A stretch of DNA of 64,000 nucleotides from an uncultured Lachnospira sp. GTDB lineage: Bacteria > Bacillota > Clostridia > Lachnospirales > Lachnospiraceae. The stretch spans positions 13,673 through 77,672 of the forward strand of contig CAKRLE010000012.1 in NCBI GenBank assembly GCA_934359185.1, given 5' to 3'. The translations under genes and the position numbers were made by a program. The notes beneath the pieces were generated by a model. It had not been told where the DNA came from. It ran no database searches and saw only the letters and a list, made by a program, of their open reading frames with translations. Below, one piece after another: positions 43,456-51,470 of the stretch; the first letter of the stretch is position 1; every line of letters begins with the position of its first letter.

Positions 43456-44130
43456 ATGAATAAAATTAAAGTTTTAGTTGTTGATGATGAAAGCAGAATG
43501 CGTAAATTAGTTAATGATTTTTTGTCGCGTAAGAATTATGAAGTTATTGAGGCTGGTGACGGAGAAGAGGCTATAGATATATTTTATGCTGATAAAGATA
43601 TATCGCTTATAATTCTTGATGTTATGATGCCAAAGATGGATGGCTGGGAAGTATGCAGACAGATTAGAAAAGATTCTAAAGTGCCAATTATAATGCTGAC
43701 AGCTAAAGGTGAAGAGAATGATGAACTTACAGGATTTGATTGTGGGGCAGATGAATATATATCAAAGCCATTCAGCCCTAAGATTCTGACAGCAAGGGTT
43801 GATGCACTGGTAAGAAGAGCATATCAGATTGATAGTTCAGAGGTTATTGAGATTGGTGGAATCGAGATTGACAAGGCTGCACATCTTGTAAAGATTGATG
43901 GACAGGAGATTGAACTAAGCTATAAGGAATTTGAATTGTTATCATACTTTGTAGAGAATAAGGGGATTGCATTATCAAGAGAAAAAATTCTTAATAATGT
44001 ATGGAATTATGATTATTTTGGAGATGCCAGAACTATAGATACGCATGTTAAGAAACTTCGTAAAAAAATGGGAGAGAAGGGCGATTGTATCCGTACTATA
44101 TGGGGTATGGGATATAAGTTCGAAGTGTAA
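43456..44130 (+). CDS. OmpR/PhoB-type response regulator (second system)
   Basis: DNA-binding regulator of 224 aa. The receiver has DD at 10-11, phospho-acceptor D55 in IILDVMMP, MLTAKGE and YISKPFSP. The winged-helix domain has EIELSYKEFELLSYFVENKG and DARTIDTHVKKLRKKMG. ATG at 43456 after GGAGAGG. The kinase gene follows after 3 bp. Regulon unknown. Confidence 0.93.
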   Translation: MNKIKVLVVDDESRMRKLVNDFLSRKNYEVIEAGDGEEAIDIFYADKDISLIILDVMMPKMDGWEVCRQIRKDSKVPIIMLTAKGEENDELTGFDCGADEYISKPFSPKILTARVDALVRRAYQIDSSEVIEIGGIEIDKAAHLVKIDGQEIELSYKEFELLSYFVENKGIALSREKILNNVWNYDYFGDARTIDTHVKKLRKKMGEKGDCIRTIWGMGYKFEV

Positions 44131-44133
44131 TAT

Positions 44134-45795
44134 ATGAATATACATTCAATTAAATTCAAAGTTACAACACTTTTGACAATACTGATTGCATCTCTGGTAC
44201 TTATTTTGTTTGTAATGAACAGTTTTCTTGCTGAAGGATATTATCTCAAAGCAAAAAGAAAGCAGATGTTATCTGGATATGATAAAATTAATGAACTCGT
44301 ATGTTCCTACACAGATGGAACTATAACTAAATCGCAGATGGATGATAATCTTGAATATTATACGTCAGCTAACAGCCTGTCAGTTCTCGTTGTTAACAGT
44401 GACTGGACAACATTATATACTAATAGTGCTGGCGAGGCTGATATGATTCTGCGTCTTAAAAGAAATATATTTAATAATGATATATTTGAGGGAAATCTAT
44501 CTAATACACAGGATAATTCAGAATCATCAGATGTTAAAAAGCCGGAAAAACCATCTGGTTCGTCTTCGGATGATGCACAGGATGGTTCGGATTTACCTAA
44601 AAAGCCATTTGATAAAGATAAGATTGACAAGATATATGATATGTATAACAGTGGCATAGCTGAGAACAGGGATATTCTTGTTGAGTCAGGTAAATATACT
44701 TTGCAGAAAGTATACGATGACAGAATGCTGGATTATTATTATGAACTGTGGGGAACGCTGGACAATGGTTCATCTCTTATTATAAGGATTGGTATTCAGG
44801 GGATTAAAGACAATGTAAAGATATTTAATTCATTTATACCGCTTGCTGGATGTATAATCATGGCAATTGGTGCAGCTGCAGCAGTTATATTATCATCTTA
44901 CATCTCAAGACCTATCAAAGAAATTTCAGGTATTGCAGAAAAGATGGCAGGTCTGAACTTTGATGTTAAGTATACTGGCAAAGATAAGGGTGAAATCGGT
45001 ATTCTTGGTGACAGTATCAATAATATGTCAGAGAAACTTGAGGAGAATATATCCCAATTGAAGGCGGCTAATCTTGAGCTGCAGAAGGATATAGCTAAGA
45101 AAGAGGAGATAGAGCAGATGCGCTCGGGCTTCCTTTCTAATGTATCTCATGAATTAAAGACACCAATTGCGCTTATCCAGGGATATGCTGAGGGGTTAAA
45201 GGATGGAGTGACGGATGATCCTGAGAGCATGAATTTCTATTGTGATGTTATAATAGATGAGGCTAATAAGATGAATAATATGGTTAAAAGACTTCTTACT
45301 CTTAATCAGATAGAATTTGGACAGGATGAACTTGTAATAGAACGATTTAATATTATAGAACTGATTAATTCTATTGTTATGGCTAATGAGCTTCGTGCAC
45401 AGCAAAAGGATATAAGCATTGAATTTAAGAAAACAGATGATAAGCTTGATGTCTGGGCAGATGAATATAAGACTGAGGAGGTTATAACTAACTATATCAG
45501 TAATGCAATTAATCACTGTGATTTTGATAAAAAGATTGAAGTGTATTATGAGAAGAGAAAAGATACGGTCAGGATATATGTGTATAATACGGGTAAGCAT
45601 ATCCTTGATGAAGATATCGAGAATATCTGGATTAAATTCTATAAGGTTGATAAGGCAAGAACAAGAGAATATGGAGGAAATGGCATAGGTCTGTCTATTG
45701 TAAAAGCTATTATGGATGCATATGGCAGGGAATGTGGTGCTGCCAATGTTGAAGGTGGAGTTGAGTTCTGGTTTGACCTTGATGCTAAAGCGTGA
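44134..45795 (+). CDS. membrane sensor histidine kinase (second system)
   Basis: Partner of the preceding regulator, 553 aa. Membrane helix about 9-32, extracytoplasmic sensor of about 200 aa with an unusual proline/serine/aspartate-rich stretch (around 130-165: KKPEKPSGSSSDDAQ), membrane helix about 232-256, HAMP, then H339 in SNVSHELKTPIAL, N box YISNAINHCD, and G boxes YVYNTGKHI and GGNGIGLSIV. The low-complexity part of the sensor suggests a flexible wall-spanning or insertional segment. Three bases separate it from the regulator. A lipoprotein gene follows after 48 bp and may belong to the same transcript. Confidence 0.92.
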   Translation: MNIHSIKFKVTTLLTILIASLVLILFVMNSFLAEGYYLKAKRKQMLSGYDKINELVCSYTDGTITKSQMDDNLEYYTSANSLSVLVVNSDWTTLYTNSAGEADMILRLKRNIFNNDIFEGNLSNTQDNSESSDVKKPEKPSGSSSDDAQDGSDLPKKPFDKDKIDKIYDMYNSGIAENRDILVESGKYTLQKVYDDRMLDYYYELWGTLDNGSSLIIRIGIQGIKDNVKIFNSFIPLAGCIIMAIGAAAAVILSSYISRPIKEISGIAEKMAGLNFDVKYTGKDKGEIGILGDSINNMSEKLEENISQLKAANLELQKDIAKKEEIEQMRSGFLSNVSHELKTPIALIQGYAEGLKDGVTDDPESMNFYCDVIIDEANKMNNMVKRLLTLNQIEFGQDELVIERFNIIELINSIVMANELRAQQKDISIEFKKTDDKLDVWADEYKTEEVITNYISNAINHCDFDKKIEVYYEKRKDTVRIYVYNTGKHILDEDIENIWIKFYKVDKARTREYGGNGIGLSIVKAIMDAYGRECGAANVEGGVEFWFDLDAKA

Positions 45796-45843
45796 TATTA
45801 TATAAGAATAGATTATTTTATCGGTAGTTAATGCGAGGGATTT

Positions 45844-46605
45844 ATGAAAAAGATATTAGTATGTTTATTAACAGGTATATTTGCTATATCGCTTGTTGGA
45901 TGTGGCGAGAATGATATAACACTTGACAGCCGTCAGAATGAATTGATTGCTGAATATATTGCAGGGGAGATGCTCAAGTTTTCATATGATAATAAGTGGC
46001 AATACACTAAAGTGAGAACAGCTCTTAATAAGTACGAAAGTAATGGAACATCATATAATCCTATTGCTCCTACACAGCAGGCATCTGTTACTGGAAATTC
46101 TACAACAGCAACAACTAAGGCAGGAACTACATCGACAGCCAGTTCATCTTCTGTGACAGCTGCAACAGTATCTACAGATGTATATCAGGCTCTTGCTAAT
46201 GCATTCGGAATTACAGGTGCAGGAATAAGCGTTAAGGATTGTACGTCTGGTACAAGATATCCGATGGATGAATATGCAGTATGTATATCTGCTAAGGATG
46301 GATACAAGGTAGTTGCGGTTGAATTTAATATTAAGAATAACTCATCTTCTGAGTTAACACTGAACACAGCTTCGAGTGGTGTTACTATGAGAGCAGATAT
46401 TGGTGGAAAGAATATTATACAGACAGCATCTATGCTTAATAATGATATAATCTCTCTTAAAGATATCAAGGTTGCAGCAGGAAGTACATATACTGCAGTA
46501 GCGTGTTTCCAGGTTCCGGAAAGCAGCGCATCAGGTACAATATCACTCACGGCGTATAAGAATGGTGTGTCACTTGGAACAATAAGTAATCTGTCTATTC
46601 AATAA
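45844..46605 (+). CDS. secreted lipoprotein, unknown function
   Basis: Predicted lipoprotein of 253 aa: signal MKKILVCLLTGIFAISLVGC with modifiable C20, a helical N-terminal segment, a threonine/serine-rich linker (about 75-112), and a beta-rich C-terminal domain (about 115-253) with VVAVEFNIKNNSSSELTL, like DUF4352/DUF5067-type immunoglobulin-like lipoprotein domains. Function unknown. It follows the second two-component system; a similar lipoprotein position is seen after the first one, with a different domain. It ends at a bidirectional terminator shared with the pectinesterase gene. Confidence 0.7.
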   Translation: MKKILVCLLTGIFAISLVGCGENDITLDSRQNELIAEYIAGEMLKFSYDNKWQYTKVRTALNKYESNGTSYNPIAPTQQASVTGNSTTATTKAGTTSTASSSSVTAATVSTDVYQALANAFGITGAGISVKDCTSGTRYPMDEYAVCISAKDGYKVVAVEFNIKNNSSSELTLNTASSGVTMRADIGGKNIIQTASMLNNDIISLKDIKVAAGSTYTAVACFQVPESSASGTISLTAYKNGVSLGTISNLSIQ

Positions 46606-46630
46606 TATTTTCTAATGATTAAATCAATAA

Positions 46631-46664
46631 AAAGCGGACAATCTCTGTTTGGGTTGTCCGCTTT
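46631..46664. terminator. bidirectional intrinsic terminator (lipoprotein / pectinesterase)
   Basis: Perfect 11-bp GC-containing stem (46631-46641 with 46654-46664), 12-nt loop, A-run before and T-rich sequence after, between convergent genes. Confidence 0.8.
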
Positions 46665-46689
46665 GTATATTTACAGTTATTCACATTAT

Positions 46690-47628
46690 TTAGAAGCCTA
46701 TAACCTTATCCTGGGTATACTGTAATGCCTCTTCGTCAGTTAACTGGTGTACATATCCCGGTCTTGCACTTGTATCGCTTCCTTCACCGAAACATTTATA
46801 CTCTCCATAATAACATGTGTCATGTGATTCGGGTTTGTTCCAGTCATGGAAACCATAGTCAGTTATTTGTGACGACATATAACATCTTAAAAAAACAGTT
46901 TTGGCATGTATTCTCCATGGACGGCTTAAGCATACTGATTTGTCTGGACAGTTGCCTGTAAGACGGCAGTTTTCAAATACATAACCATATTTCTGGCCTT
47001 CGTATGTAGATGGAGCAGTGTAGAACGCATTGATTTCTTTATTTCTGTTAAGTGCATATAATTCACAGTTTTTAAAATATGCAATTGCGCTTCCAAATAT
47101 AAAGTCAATCTCTCCTTCAATATAGCAGTCTTCGTATAACTGGTGACCTGGTATGCGCTTGGCAAATTCTGTAGGTCCCCTGAATCCGCCTGGTTCTTTT
47201 TCTTTCATAGGGAGTGGACCTGTAAATAAGGTATCCTGATGACCATACATTTTACAGTTCTTGAATGTTATTCTGTCTCCTTCTGCATATACAGCGAGAG
47301 CTTGTCCTACTTCTGTGCCAAATCCAGATGAGTTTATAAATGTTATATTGTAAGCATTGAAATTATCTGCGATAATTGTAAAAGTGCTTGTGCGGAAAGT
47401 ACCTCGTTTAATACCATCCTCCATAATCATATTGGCATATAATCCATATGTTATGATTGTTTCATCCTTAGATTCACCTATAAGGGTAATGTTATTAAGC
47501 CTTATATCAACAAGCTCCTCATATGTTCCTTTTTTAATAAATATTGTTTCTGGAACTGATTTAATAGAATCAACTGCCTCCTGAATTGATGAGTAATCGC
47601 CAGTTCCATCTTTTGCTACAGTAATCAT
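46690..47628 (-). CDS. pectin methylesterase without signal peptide (probably cytoplasmic)
   Basis: Carbohydrate esterase family 8 enzyme removing methyl esters from pectin or its oligomers, 312 aa, right-handed beta-helix. The catalytic residues are visible: Q109 in GQALAVYAE, Q131 and the acid D132 in GHQDTLF, the nucleophile D175 in DFIFGSA, and R236 with W238 in CLSRPW. The N-terminus is MITVAKDGTGDYSSIQEAV with no signal sequence, so it should act inside the cell on imported oligogalacturonides. A DhuI-like isomerase gene lies 609 bp upstream on the same strand, beyond an oppositely oriented GNAT gene. AGAGG upstream of ATG at 47628. Confidence 0.93.
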   Translation of the reverse strand: MITVAKDGTGDYSSIQEAVDSIKSVPETIFIKKGTYEELVDIRLNNITLIGESKDETIITYGLYANMIMEDGIKRGTFRTSTFTIIADNFNAYNITFINSSGFGTEVGQALAVYAEGDRITFKNCKMYGHQDTLFTGPLPMKEKEPGGFRGPTEFAKRIPGHQLYEDCYIEGEIDFIFGSAIAYFKNCELYALNRNKEINAFYTAPSTYEGQKYGYVFENCRLTGNCPDKSVCLSRPWRIHAKTVFLRCYMSSQITDYGFHDWNKPESHDTCYYGEYKCFGEGSDTSARPGYVHQLTDEEALQYTQDKVIGF

Positions 47629-47747
47629 ATTGTATTCCTCTCTTTAAATTTATATATTTACATTTTAATGCGATAAGAGTATACTTGCAATAAATTTGTG
47701 AAAATTAATACAAGGAAATATGCAATATGTGCATATGGTGAGATTAA

Positions 47748-48167
47748 ATGATTACATACAGGGATGATGTGAGAGATGTTGATATATATCTTTCATTAAG
47801 AGAACAGGTCAACTGGATAAAACTTGACAGACAACAGGCACAGAGAGCGCTCGATAACAGCATTGAGGTTGTCACGGTTTATGATGGTGATAGACCTATA
47901 GGAATGGGAAGAATAGTGGGTGACAGGTCAGTTATAAGTTATATACAGGATTTAATAATAATTCCAGAATATCAAAGAATGGCTATTGGAAGCGCACTTG
48001 TAGAGAAACTTATATCGTATGTTAACAATATGACACAGCCGGGAACAAGAATGATGCTGTGCCTGATGTGTGCAAAGGGAAGAGAAAAGTTTTATGAAAA
48101 GCATGGGTTTATAGCAAGACCAACAGATATGTTAGGACCTGGAATGATACAGTACATACAGAAGTAA
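47748..48167 (+). CDS. GNAT family N-acetyltransferase
   Basis: Small acetyltransferase of 139 aa. The acetyl-CoA site is visible as YIQDLIIIPEYQRMAIGSALVEKL (about 65-88, split here: DLIIIPEYQ and RMAIGSAL), with KFYEKHGFIARPT at the end. Substrate unknown; GNATs of this size often modify small molecules or protein N-termini. It diverges from the pectinesterase gene and converges with the DhuI-like gene, ending at their shared terminator. GGTGAG lies before the ATG. Confidence 0.8.
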   Translation: MITYRDDVRDVDIYLSLREQVNWIKLDRQQAQRALDNSIEVVTVYDGDRPIGMGRIVGDRSVISYIQDLIIIPEYQRMAIGSALVEKLISYVNNMTQPGTRMMLCLMCAKGREKFYEKHGFIARPTDMLGPGMIQYIQK

Positions 48168-48169
48168 AA

Positions 48170-48204
48170 TAAAAGCTTGTCAGAAATATACTGGCAAGCT
48201 TTTA
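48170..48204. terminator. bidirectional intrinsic terminator (GNAT / DhuI-like gene)
   Basis: 14-bp stem with one wobble pair (48170-48183 with 48191-48204), 7-nt loop; A-run and T-run on either side. Confidence 0.85.
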
Positions 48205-48236
48205 TTTGATATCTGTTATTGAAACTGGAAATAAAA

Positions 48237-48875
48237 TTAAAGAAGAGTCTTAACGTATTCAGCAATTTTCTCATCTTTGCAGTTAGCAAAGAAAAGATCC
48301 TTGAACTTCTCACCTGCAACAGCACCTTTTACGAGATCCTGGTCAAGTTCTTTTAATACGGCAACAAGATCCTGCTTTAATGTGACAGCTCTTACACCAT
48401 CAAGAATTTTTTTGTTACGCTGTTCTGGAACAACTCTTTCCTTTGGATATCCTCCGCCTGGTTCGCCCTCAAATAACTTTTCGAAGATGTATGTAAGATT
48501 AAGTTCAGCTCCCCATCCAAAACCTTTTGCAAATGGAAGTGAAATAGCGTTGCCATCATTAATCTGCATGAACATATAAGCGTCTGAAGGGTCAACAACG
48601 TGTCCGCATAATACACCAGGGAATGAGTTGAGTGCAAGCATAGCACCTTCACCTGTACCACAACCTGTTACTACGAAATCAGCAGCACCACTGTTGATAA
48701 GGATAGCTGCAAGAATACCATTCTGTACATATGTTAATGATGCAGCGTCATCTGCACTATACATACCATAGTTATCAACAGTATGTCCCTTGCTCTCAGC
48801 AACTTTCTTTAAACTTGTGTAGATAAGCTCATTCTTGGCAGCCTGGCTGTTCTCATTGATTAAAGCGATTCTCAT
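48237..48875 (-). CDS. RpiB/LacA/LacB family isomerase, DhuI-like
   Basis: Sugar isomerase of 212 aa, longer than RpiB (about 150 aa). The N-terminal two thirds carry the family fold with VVTGCGTGEGAMLALN and VVDPSDAYMF; the extra C-terminal part has VPEQRNKKILDGV and AVAGEKFKDLFFANCKDE. This length and tail resemble streptococcal DhuI, an RpiB-like isomerase that converts 4-deoxy-5-hexosulose uronate from unsaturated uronides. In pectin breakdown the same intermediate comes from pectate lyase products, so a KduI-like step is the likely role. This is inference from similarity I remember and from the nearby pectinesterase. GAGGT precedes ATG at 48875. Confidence 0.75.
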   Translation of the reverse strand: MRIALINENSQAAKNELIYTSLKKVAESKGHTVDNYGMYSADDAASLTYVQNGILAAILINSGAADFVVTGCGTGEGAMLALNSFPGVLCGHVVDPSDAYMFMQINDGNAISLPFAKGFGWGAELNLTYIFEKLFEGEPGGGYPKERVVPEQRNKKILDGVRAVTLKQDLVAVLKELDQDLVKGAVAGEKFKDLFFANCKDEKIAEYVKTLL

Positions 48876-48938
48876 GAATAATAAACCTCATCTTTCTAAA
48901 TATTAATATCGCATAGATACACGATATACTTCACATTT

Positions 48939-48967
48939 AATATAAGCAAATATGGATTTTTTGTCAA
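48939..48967 (-). promoter_or_regulatory. promoter of the DhuI-like gene
   Basis: Minus strand TTGACA (48962-48967), 17 nt, TATATT (48939-48944). Its -35 lies in the palindrome at 48961-48973 and abuts the -35 of the divergent promoter. Confidence 0.7.
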
Positions 48968-48995
48968 TGACAAAGTGGAATGTCTATGATAGAAT
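48967..48995 (+). promoter_or_regulatory. promoter of the sigma-like / zinc-ribbon cluster
   Basis: ATGACA (48967-48972), 17 nt, TAGAAT (48990-48995). The -35 shares base 48967 with the divergent -35 box. Confidence 0.6.
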
Positions 48996-49031
48996 AAAAA
49001 CAGTGTAAAAAGATTTGATGGAGGCTGTTTG

Positions 49032-49907
49032 ATGGCAGATAATAAAGATACTCAGGCACTTTTTATGGAAGGGCTTAACGAACTTAAAGAATATGCTAAG
49101 GTTAATGGTAATATAGTATCCAGGGATGATGTTGACGGATATTTCAAAGGTATTGTATTAGATGATGCAAAACGTAATATGATATACGGATATCTCATGG
49201 CCAATAACATTAAAGTGACAGGTGAGGATGCTTTTAATAATGATTTCATGACACTTATGGAGACTTCGGAGGATGAGGAAATTTCAGATGAAGTTGTTAT
49301 GTTAAGTGATGAAGATTATAAGAAAGATGAGGAGTTTGTCTCAATTTATCTTGAAGACATTGGTAAGATTGAGAAGATGTCAGATACAACAAGAGCATTT
49401 CTTCTTATGAATATTGTCGAGGATAATGATAAGGAATCTTTAAAGCTTTTATCGGAATCATTTCTTTCAGATATAGTTGGATGGATTGAACCATTCAGAA
49501 GAAAAGGTGTATTATCAGGAGATCTTATACAGGAAGCTAATCTTGCAATGATGGGATACATAAGTGAGCAGAGATTTCTGAATAATTATGAATGGAAAGA
49601 TAAGATAAAAGAGGGAAGTACAGACGACCTTCTGTATGTTCTTAAAGGAATACAGGATGAAGTAAAAGGAGAAGTTGAGGGGTGTCTTTCAATGCTTATA
49701 GATGAGCAGAGTGCATCTAATAAAGTGACTGGCAAGGTACTTGGCAAGGTTAATCTTGTTAATGACTGGGCATCACGCCTGAAGGAAGAATTTGGAAGAA
49801 AGCCTACCGTTTCAGAAGTTGCAGATAAGATGGGTGTATCGGTTGATACTGTAAAAGAAGCTATACAACTATCTGCTGAGAATATAGAGAATATTGCAGG
49901 AGAATAG
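49032..49907 (+). CDS. degenerate sigma-70-like protein lacking regions 2.3/2.4 and 4
   Basis: Protein of 291 aa. Residues 8-64 resemble sigma region 1.1 (LKEYAKVNGNIVSRDDVDGYF). Residues 101-116 (EFVSIYLEDIGKIEKM) resemble region 1.2; 139-177, including GVLSGDLIQEANLAMMGY, resemble 2.1/2.2 (compare DLIQEGNIGLM of housekeeping sigma factors), the core-polymerase contact. The aromatic -10-reading part 2.3/2.4 is absent; a linker leads to 238-278 (DWASRLKEEFGRKPTVSEVADKMGVS), like region 3. The protein ends there, with no -35-reading region 4. It may bind RNA polymerase or region-3 partners without ordinary promoter use. ATG at 49032, GGAGG seven bases upstream. The zinc-ribbon gene follows after 3 bp. 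Confidence 0.65.
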   Translation: MADNKDTQALFMEGLNELKEYAKVNGNIVSRDDVDGYFKGIVLDDAKRNMIYGYLMANNIKVTGEDAFNNDFMTLMETSEDEEISDEVVMLSDEDYKKDEEFVSIYLEDIGKIEKMSDTTRAFLLMNIVEDNDKESLKLLSESFLSDIVGWIEPFRRKGVLSGDLIQEANLAMMGYISEQRFLNNYEWKDKIKEGSTDDLLYVLKGIQDEVKGEVEGCLSMLIDEQSASNKVTGKVLGKVNLVNDWASRLKEEFGRKPTVSEVADKMGVSVDTVKEAIQLSAENIENIAGE

Positions 49908-49910
49908 AAG

Positions 49911-50702
49911 ATGATAAGGTGCTATAACTGCGGTGCTGATATTGGAGAGAATGAAGTAGAGTGTCCTTACTGCCATGCATCACAGCATGAGAATGCGGAG
50001 AAGAAGTATATGAATGATCTGTATTCGATGAATGATACAATGGATCAGATGGATGACAATGCAATCCGTACAGAATTAAAGACAACCTTGAAGCGTTCAA
50101 TTATAATGGCTGCTATATTTGCTGTATGTATTGTATCAGGTTCATTAATTGGCGTGGCAAAATATAAAAGCTATCATGATAACTCTAAAGAAAGAAGAGA
50201 AATAATCGAATCATATGAATGGTATGACAATAATATAGATAAGCTTGACGAAATGTATAATGCAGGTGATTTCGCCCAAATAGACGATTTCTTATCTTCT
50301 GAGGATATATATAAGAATGGGAAAGCAGTAAAATACTGGAAACATTATGCAATTGTGAGGCTGTACAGTTATTATTACCGTTACATTCTTAAATATATGG
50401 ATGATGACAGTGGTTATTATAATTATGAATCATCTTATACATCAACATACAGGTATTGTGTTGACTTTGTTTCGGAGAGAAACAAATGTTTAACTGGTAA
50501 TAATAATGTATATTCATACTATTCACTGACAGATAGTGATGTTGTAATTACAGATGAGTGGGTAAACAAAGTTGAGAGTTTTGTACATGACAATCTGAAA
50601 GTGACAAAAGAGGAATTTGCTAATGATGTTAAAAATTATGATTCATATTCCTATGATGATTTAAAACAGAGGGCACTCGTTTACTATGATAGAATGAAGT
50701 AA
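49911..50702 (+). CDS. zinc-ribbon membrane protein, unknown function
   Basis: Predicted membrane protein of 263 aa. A cytosolic zinc ribbon with C4, C7, C18 and C21 (CYNCG and CPYCH) opens it, then a polar linker, one membrane helix at about 63-83 and an extracytoplasmic domain of about 175 aa rich in tyrosine (LYSYYYRYILKY; YYNYESSYTSTYRY). I do not recognise the outer domain. Its layout after the helix (a helix with GDFAQIDDFL, then a tyrosine-spaced helix) recurs in the next two genes, suggesting paralogues. It starts 3 bp after the sigma-like gene, with AGGAG within that gene's last codons. Confidence 0.65.
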   Translation: MIRCYNCGADIGENEVECPYCHASQHENAEKKYMNDLYSMNDTMDQMDDNAIRTELKTTLKRSIIMAAIFAVCIVSGSLIGVAKYKSYHDNSKERREIIESYEWYDNNIDKLDEMYNAGDFAQIDDFLSSEDIYKNGKAVKYWKHYAIVRLYSYYYRYILKYMDDDSGYYNYESSYTSTYRYCVDFVSERNKCLTGNNNVYSYYSLTDSDVVITDEWVNKVESFVHDNLKVTKEEFANDVKNYDSYSYDDLKQRALVYYDRMK

Positions 50703-50723
50703 TATTAAGAGGTTGTTGCATAG

Positions 50724-51470
50724 ATGAAATGTGAAAAATGTGGTAGTGAGATAAGCATTAATAATAAATATTGTCCTAATTGTGGTGCGCGTAATGAAAT
50801 AGGCGCAAGTCATGTGGATGATATGAAAAGATTTGAGACGAGGTTTGCTCATACAGAAAAAGATGTTAAGAATAAATCCAGATGGTTTATTAAATATATA
50901 ACACCTATGGTCGTTCTTATGATGTCAGTTATCATATTTGTTGTGCTGTCAGTATTTATGGTGAATTATGCATATGACATAGGACAGAACAGAATTGCTG
51001 CATACAATTCACGCCATAAGGATGAGATTACAACACATGTTAAAGAACTTATGAATGATGGCGAATATCTACAGACATATATGCTTTTTTCTATAGCAGA
51101 TCAGAAACTGTCAGAAAGAAATGACATTTATTATAATGGATGGTCGAGATATTATAATATGGCAGATTATTACAATTCGGCTAAGAAATACATAATATCT
51201 CATTATACGTCAGATAATAATAATTATGGCAGCAGTCTTAGCAAAGCAGCAACAAGTGTCCATGACTTCTATTCATCAATGTCTGAACGTACTTTTTCAT
51301 CATCACTGCCAGAGAGCCTTGAATATATATATGATATGCAGGATGAGCTTGAACAGTTCCTGAAAGCTTATTGTAATTTTACAGATGAGGATATAGCAGG
51401 ACTTCCAGATAAAGATACAACTGGGATTATTTCGCTTATGACAAGGAGAATGCTTGATGAAGATAACTAG
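50724..51470 (+). CDS. zinc-ribbon membrane protein, paralogue-like
   Basis: 248 aa with the same plan as the gene before it: zinc ribbon with C3, C6, C17 and C20 (CEKCG, CPNCG), polar linker, membrane helix at about 58-81, outer domain with ELMNDGEYLQTYMLF and then WSRYYNMADYYNSAKKY. Function unknown; zinc ribbon plus helix plus outer domain is a frequent but mostly uncharacterised design in Firmicutes. GAGGT lies upstream of the ATG. Its last codons overlap the next gene's start by 14 bp. Confidence 0.65.
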   Translation: MKCEKCGSEISINNKYCPNCGARNEIGASHVDDMKRFETRFAHTEKDVKNKSRWFIKYITPMVVLMMSVIIFVVLSVFMVNYAYDIGQNRIAAYNSRHKDEITTHVKELMNDGEYLQTYMLFSIADQKLSERNDIYYNGWSRYYNMADYYNSAKKYIISHYTSDNNNYGSSLSKAATSVHDFYSSMSERTFSSSLPESLEYIYDMQDELEQFLKAYCNFTDEDIAGLPDKDTTGIISLMTRRMLDEDN

